Assembly (NCBI GenBank): GCA_036443405.1
Contig: JAZFYD010000234.1
Location: 1 to 9,229, forward strand
Direction of reading: 5' to 3'
From: JAZFYD01 sp036443405
GTDB lineage: Bacteria; Planctomycetota; PLA2
Length of the DNA stretch: 9,229 nt
The notes under the pieces are model-generated. The model did no database searches. It was not told the DNA's origin and saw only the letters and a program-made list of their open reading frames with translations. A program made the translations under genes and the position numbers. This document shows, one piece after another, positions 6,407 to 9,229 of this stretch. Position 1 is the first letter of the stretch; each line of letters begins with the position of its first letter.

Positions 6407-6648
6407 AAGGTGCCAGGTGGCGCGGCGATCGGCTTTGGTTGCCGAATTCCGTGCCTCGCGGCGCCGTCTTACCAGGCACCGCTTCGTTGCTGCCCGCACC
6501 GTTGTCTGCGTTTCGGACAGCGGAGGAGTTGTGTGGTCGCGGGTCGTTCGCGCACGCGACAACGACGACCCGCGATCGGTGCCTGGTAAGCGGCGGAGGA
6601 ACGATTCGCAGCGCACGGTGGTCGGACCGCCGCGCCACCTGGCACCTT
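6407..6648. repeat. 242-bp nested inverted-repeat element (REPIN- or MITE-like)
   Basis: The two ends carry a perfect 21-bp inverted repeat (6407-6427, beginning AAGGTGCCAGGTGGCG, against 6628-6648). Further in, a second perfect 14-bp inverted pair, CTTACCAGGCACCG at 6468-6481 and its complement at 6577-6590, lies at nearly the same distance from each end. So the element is two related modules (75 and 72 bp) in opposite orientation around a 95-bp centre. Each module also folds alone, because GGTGCCAGGT and ACCAGGCACC pair with one central mismatch. This is the layout of REPINs or of non-autonomous transposable elements. No transposase is encoded, and no clear target duplication is seen at the ends. 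Confidence 0.7.
6537..6575. repeat. Internal hairpin of the inverted-repeat element
   Basis: TCGCGGGTCGT at 6537-6547 pairs perfectly with ACGACCCGCGA at 6565-6575, with a 17-nt loop that itself holds a small TCGC/GCGA stem. It sits in the right half of the 95-bp centre between the two modules, off the axis of symmetry of the whole element. Confidence 0.6.
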
Positions 6649-6688
6649 GCGCAACCAGCGCGTCCGGAGTCCCGTGATGCGATCAACC

Positions 6689-6726
6689 CGGACCGGTGGG
6701 ATTCGCGGACCCGTGCCACCGGTCCG
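6689..6726. terminator. Strong hairpin between convergent genes, possible terminator
   Basis: CGGACCGGTGG (6689-6699) pairs perfectly over 11 bp with CCACCGGTCCG (6716-6726), loop 16 nt. It lies 46 bp beyond the end of the epimerase gene and beyond the repeat element on the apt side. There is no T-run on either side, so intrinsic termination is not shown. A competing 6-bp stem, GTCCGG (6662-6667) with CCGGAC (6688-6693), overlaps its left arm. Confidence 0.4.
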
Positions 6727-6772
6727 TCGCAAGTTCGAACAGCACAAGACGAGAGATCGGTGAGACGCGTCC

Positions 6773-7780
6773 TTAGAGCCGCTCGGCAATCTTCTTCGCA
6801 GCGTCGCCGTCTCCGTAAACCGGGTATCGCTCATCCATCCGCGGCGGTTGGCGGGCCGCCATTCCGATTCGGCGGACGTCCGTGCCGGCGAGGGTGTTCC
6901 AACCGGCGGCCAGCGTCTCCTCCCACTCCGTCGCGTCGCGCAGCGTGATGCAGGGGGTGCCGAGCAGGTAGGCCTCCTTTTGCAGCCCGCCCGAATCGGT
7001 CAGCACCAAACGCGCTCCCGCGACCAGGCCGAGGAACTTCACATACGGCAGCGGCTCGGTCTCCCGCACGTTCACCGGGAGGCGGCCGAGGCTCTTTTTC
7101 GTTCTCGGATGCACGGGGAAGTGCACGGGCATGCCGAGGCGCGACGCCGCATCGAGGACACGCGCGACGGCGGCCGGGTCGTCGGCGGTGCCCGCGCGGT
7201 GCAGCGTCAACACCGCGTAGTCGGAATCCACCGCGGGTATCGCGGCGCGGATCGCCTTTTCCTTGGCGAACAACACGTCGGCCATCACGTCGCCGACGGT
7301 GAACACCCCTCGGCGTCCCGCGAGGTTGCGTGCGTGCGCCTCCGTCGAGCAGAACAGAAGATCCGACATCTCATCGACGAGGATGCGATTGCGCTCTTCG
7401 GGCAGATCGCGCTCGCCCGAACGCGCACCCGCCTCGACGTGCGCCACTGCGATGTTGTTGAACGAACCCGCGATCGCCGCGGCCAACGTGCTGTCGGTGT
7501 CGCCGAACACGACCACGCAGCGCGGGCGGCGCTCCTCGAACACCGCCGCGAGCCGATCGACCATCGATGCGAGGCGCGTGGCGCGGTTGCCCCCCGTTGT
7601 TTGCAACGACACGTCGGGCGCGTCGAGACCCAAATCGGCGAAGTGGTCCTCGACGAGCGTCTTGTCCGTGTGCTGGCCCGTGTGGATCAGCGCCGCGTCC
7701 CCGCGCGCGCGCAGCACCGGCATCAGCGCCGCCGCTTTCACGAACTGCGGACGCGCCCCGGCAACGACGGCCCAATCCAT
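6773..7780 (-). CDS. wecB: UDP-N-acetylglucosamine 2-epimerase (non-hydrolysing type)
   Basis: A 335-residue member of the WecB/MnaA family, which converts UDP-GlcNAc to UDP-ManNAc for surface polysaccharides; members are usually about 360-380 residues, so this one is short. Family marks in order: VAGARPQFVKAA (6-17), IHTGQHTDK (32-40), FGDTDSTLAAA (92-102), AHVEAGARSG (113-122), LPEERNRILVD (126-136), TLHRAG (192-197), FPVHPRT (221-227), LTDSGGLQKEA (260-270) and DATEWEETL (282-290). By alignment to the E. coli enzyme, the essential Asp, two Glu and His correspond to Asp94, Glu116, Glu128 or Glu129, and His194, all present. The common HRxEN is HRAGT here. I start at the ATG at 7780, just before the VAGARPQF strand; a GTG at 7807 would add nine residues and overlap cdoA. 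It follows cdoA by 7 nt. No other polysaccharide gene is next to it. Confidence 0.92.
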   Translation of the reverse strand: MDWAVVAGARPQFVKAAALMPVLRARGDAALIHTGQHTDKTLVEDHFADLGLDAPDVSLQTTGGNRATRLASMVDRLAAVFEERRPRCVVVFGDTDSTLAAAIAGSFNNIAVAHVEAGARSGERDLPEERNRILVDEMSDLLFCSTEAHARNLAGRRGVFTVGDVMADVLFAKEKAIRAAIPAVDSDYAVLTLHRAGTADDPAAVARVLDAASRLGMPVHFPVHPRTKKSLGRLPVNVRETEPLPYVKFLGLVAGARLVLTDSGGLQKEAYLLGTPCITLRDATEWEETLAAGWNTLAGTDVRRIGMAARQPPRMDERYPVYGDGDAAKKIAERL

Positions 7781-7787
7781 GGATGGG

Positions 7788-8291
7788 CTAGCTCGGCCCT
7801 TCCGCACAACGCGGAATCGGCGTGTACATCGTCGCCTCCTCGCCCAACGGCGGCGAATACATGTGCAGCGTGATCAGCTTGGAGTCGTGGGCGTTGCTGA
7901 TTCGGTGGATGTCGTCCATCGCCGCGATCGTGATGTCGGATCGCGCGAACGTTCGCTTTGTCGTCGCGGCCGGCTCGCCACCGTCCGCGGGCAACTCGAA
8001 CAACTCCTCCTCCATCTCGCCTTCGAGCACGAGGTAGAGGCAGTTGCTCTTGCCGTGATCGTGAACGGCGCTCGATTGGCCGGGCAGCCAGCAAATGACC
8101 ACCAACTCCAAGAAGTCGTTCAGCATCACGCGATTGCGCGCGTAACACTCCTTCTTGCCGTCGCAGTAGCCATCGATATCGAGGGCCTCGAGATCGACAG
8201 AGCGCGCGAACTCAGTTAGCTCGTCGCGCGTCAGGGCTCGCTCGGAGCCGGCAGGAGAAGCGAGGATGCGATCGCGAAGAGCCAGAACCAT
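7788..8291 (-). CDS. cdoA: cysteine dioxygenase (cupin, Arg type)
   Basis: A 167-residue cupin that should oxidise L-cysteine to cysteine sulfinate with O2 at a non-haem iron. Iron ligands of the three-His type are His77 and His79 (SAVHDHGKSNC) and His129 (DIHRISN). The substrate-binding YxRN motif is YARN with Tyr50 and Arg52; Arg marks cysteine dioxygenases rather than the Gln of 3-mercaptopropionate dioxygenases. CWLPGQ (67-72) matches the family core. Cys84 and Tyr145 (LHMYSPP) align with rat Cys93 and Tyr157, the pair that forms the cross-linked cofactor. I start at the ATG at 8291; a GTG at 8384 would add 31 Arg-rich residues not seen in the family. No Shine-Dalgarno site is evident. 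It is the first of two leftward genes, followed by the epimerase, and diverges from the M55 peptidase gene. Confidence 0.9.
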   Translation of the reverse strand: MVLALRDRILASPAGSERALTRDELTEFARSVDLEALDIDGYCDGKKECYARNRVMLNDFLELVVICWLPGQSSAVHDHGKSNCLYLVLEGEMEEELFELPADGGEPAATTKRTFARSDITIAAMDDIHRISNAHDSKLITLHMYSPPLGEEATMYTPIPRCAEGPS

Positions 8292-8357
8292 GACGGCAGG
8301 ATGCGCGACCTGCGGTACGAATGCAACCTCTCCGGAGTACCGATTCCTACGCGCAGT

Positions 8358-8475
8358 CCCCGGCCTCGGCCTGGACCTAATCACCCTCGCCGATCCCGTG
8401 CCCCGACGAGAGGGTCAGTGGTCGGGGGACCGAGAGGATGGCGCACGACGCATGAGGCCAAGGCCGAGGCCGGGG
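8358..8475. repeat. 15-bp inverted repeat in the cdoA-dppA intergenic region
   Basis: CCCCGGCCTCGGCCT at 8358-8372 has its perfect inverse at 8461-8475, spanning 118 bp; pairing goes on inward with mismatches. Inside, CCCCGAC (8401-8407) pairs with GTCGGGG (8421-8427), and CGAGAGG occurs twice (8407-8413, 8431-8437). It is unlike the 6407-6648 element in sequence. It may be an operator pair, a hairpin in the leader, or a small mobile repeat. The rest of the 215-bp intergenic region also has CGGTAC (8313-8318) facing GTACCG (8337-8342) near the cdoA start. Confidence 0.55.
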
Positions 8476-8485
8476 TCCAACCCGC

Positions 8486-8491
8486 TACAAT
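8486..8491 (+). promoter_or_regulatory. Possible -10 box of the dppA-like gene
   Basis: TACAAT matches five of six bases of TATAAT and ends 15 nt before the ATG at 8507, which would give a very short leader. The -35 position falls on the right arm of the inverted repeat (8461-8475) and has no TTGACA likeness. There is no Shine-Dalgarno site before the ATG. Confidence 0.3.
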
Positions 8492-8506
8492 CACCCCCAC
8501 CGAATC

Positions 8507-9229
8507 ATGCGAGTCTTTCTCAGCGCGGACATGGAAGGGGTAACCGGCGTTTGCCACGGGGACCACCTCATGGCGTCAGGCCACGACTATGAGCGCGCCC
8601 GCCGCTGGCTCACCCACGACATCAACGCCGCGGTCGAGGGGGCGATCGCGGGCGGCGCCAGCGAGGTCGTGGTCGCCGACGGCCACGCCACGATGCGCAA
8701 CGTCTTGATCGACGAACTGCACGACTCGGCGCGCCTCGTTTGCGGTCCGGCCCAGCCGCGCAACCGCAGAATCGTCCAGGTGGACGGCATCGAGCGCGGC
8801 AAGTACGAGGCCGCCATGCTTGTCGGGTACCACTCCCGGGCGGGCACTCCCGGCGGGCTTCTGTCCCACACCTGGGTCGGTCGCTTGGTCCACGAAATCC
8901 GCATCCAAGGTCGCCCGGCCGGCGAGGCGCTCTTAAACGCCTATCTGTTTGGGCACTACGGCGTACCCGTTGTGTTCGCCTGCGGCGCCGACGACTTCGT
9001 GAGAGAGGTCCGCGCTGACCTCGGCGACGACCTTGCCACCGCGACGGTCAAGGAGACGTTGGGGCCCACCGCCTGCATCGCGCTGCCGCCGGCACGCTCC
9101 CACGCCCTCATCCGCGCGGCCGCCGAACAGGGCATGCGCCAGGACCGAAGCCGCGCGCCGCTTGTCGCGGAGCCGCCGGTCGTGATCGAGGTGGAATTCC
9201 ACACCGCCGCGATGTCCGTGCAAGGCGCG
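8507..9229 (+). CDS. dppA: D-aminopeptidase, DppA/M55 family (C-terminus cut by window edge)
   Basis: The 241 visible codons cover most of an M55 zinc D-aminopeptidase (about 270 residues in Bacillus subtilis DppA), which cleaves D-amino acid residues from peptides such as D-Ala-D-Ala. Marks: SADMEGVTGV (6-15) with ligands Asp8 and Glu10, VVVADGHATMRN (54-65) with His60, LVGYHSRAGTPGG (105-117) with His109, LSHTW with His121 (corresponding to DppA His115), and GRPAGEALLNAYLFGHYGVP (135-154) with Glu140. All DppA metal ligands are therefore conserved. The frame is open to the window end. The ATG at 8507 puts SxDMEG at the usual distance from the N-terminus. No signal peptide. It is divergent from cdoA and no peptide transporter is seen, so it is not in the Bacillus-type dpp operon as far as the window shows. 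The name must not be confused with the dipeptide-binding protein also called DppA. Confidence 0.92.
   Translation, partial: MRVFLSADMEGVTGVCHGDHLMASGHDYERARRWLTHDINAAVEGAIAGGASEVVVADGHATMRNVLIDELHDSARLVCGPAQPRNRRIVQVDGIERGKYEAAMLVGYHSRAGTPGGLLSHTWVGRLVHEIRIQGRPAGEALLNAYLFGHYGVPVVFACGADDFVREVRADLGDDLATATVKETLGPTACIALPPARSHALIRAAAEQGMRQDRSRAPLVAEPPVVIEVEFHTAAMSVQGA

Larger units (their letters stand above)
6350..6772. other. Gene-free gap between convergent apt and the epimerase gene
   Basis: No convincing protein or RNA gene is present in these 423 bases. Open frames here are made of low-complexity Arg/Ser/Pro-rich peptides with no family resemblance. The gap holds a 242-bp inverted-repeat element at 6407-6648 and a separate perfect hairpin at 6689-6726, both listed separately. 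The first 57 bases after apt show no clear structure. Being between convergent genes it can serve as a bidirectional transcription end and is a typical place for REP-like elements. Confidence 0.8.

Noticed and set aside
6727..6745. A T-loop-like AAGTTCGAAC that might belong to a tRNA
   Set aside because: No acceptor, D or anticodon arms fit around it, and no tRNA-like cloverleaf can be drawn.
6848..7873. A 341-codon plus-strand open frame opposite the epimerase gene
   Set aside because: Antisense to a gene with full WecB motifs; Arg/His-rich translation with no family signal.
8292..8384. A 31-residue N-terminal extension of cysteine dioxygenase from a GTG at 8384
   Set aside because: The extra residues are Arg/Pro-rich and lie in intergenic repeat sequence; the ATG at 8291 gives a normal family length.

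Overview
This is a GC-rich bacterial chromosome segment with tightly packed, mostly housekeeping and metabolic genes. It carries no phage, plasmid, CRISPR or RNA gene that I can support. Gene content (beta-oxidation set, ArgRS, Apt, UDP-GlcNAc epimerase, M55 peptidase) fits a free-living heterotroph, perhaps a delta-proteobacterium-like or uncultured Gram-negative lineage. That placement is inference; nothing in the window fixes the taxon.

Layout. (1) Positions 1-2401, minus strand: a three-gene acyl-CoA operon read thiolase, then 3-hydroxyacyl-CoA dehydrogenase, then acyl-CoA dehydrogenase (cut by the window edge), with overlapping or nearly touching junctions. (2) 2598-3122, minus: a SIS-domain protein of the 6-phospho-3-hexuloisomerase (HxlB) family whose phosphosugar loop is altered. 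(3) 3136-6349, plus: a Nudix hydrolase fused to an HD phosphohydrolase domain, arginyl-tRNA synthetase with a non-canonical HIGH motif, and adenine phosphoribosyltransferase. These three probably form one operon and together suggest adenylate/dinucleotide clean-up next to a synthetase. The Nudix-HD gene diverges from the SIS gene with only 13 bp between start codons. (4) 6350-6772: a gene-free gap between convergent genes, holding a 242-bp inverted-repeat element (REPIN- or MITE-like) and a separate strong hairpin. (5) 6773-8291, minus: cysteine dioxygenase followed by a UDP-GlcNAc 2-epimerase, 7 nt apart. (6) 8292-8506: a divergent intergenic region with a 15-bp inverted repeat and a possible -10 box. 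(7) 8507 to the end, plus: the first 241 codons of a DppA-type (M55) D-aminopeptidase.

The points most worth a second look are the LFHH sequence replacing HxGH in ArgRS, the Nudix-HD fusion beside argS and apt, the 242-bp nested inverted repeat, the altered loop in the SIS protein, and the eukaryote-like Cys/Tyr pair in the bacterial cysteine dioxygenase. I see no wholly new multi-gene system; the Nudix-HD/argS/apt cluster is the best candidate for an undescribed functional link.
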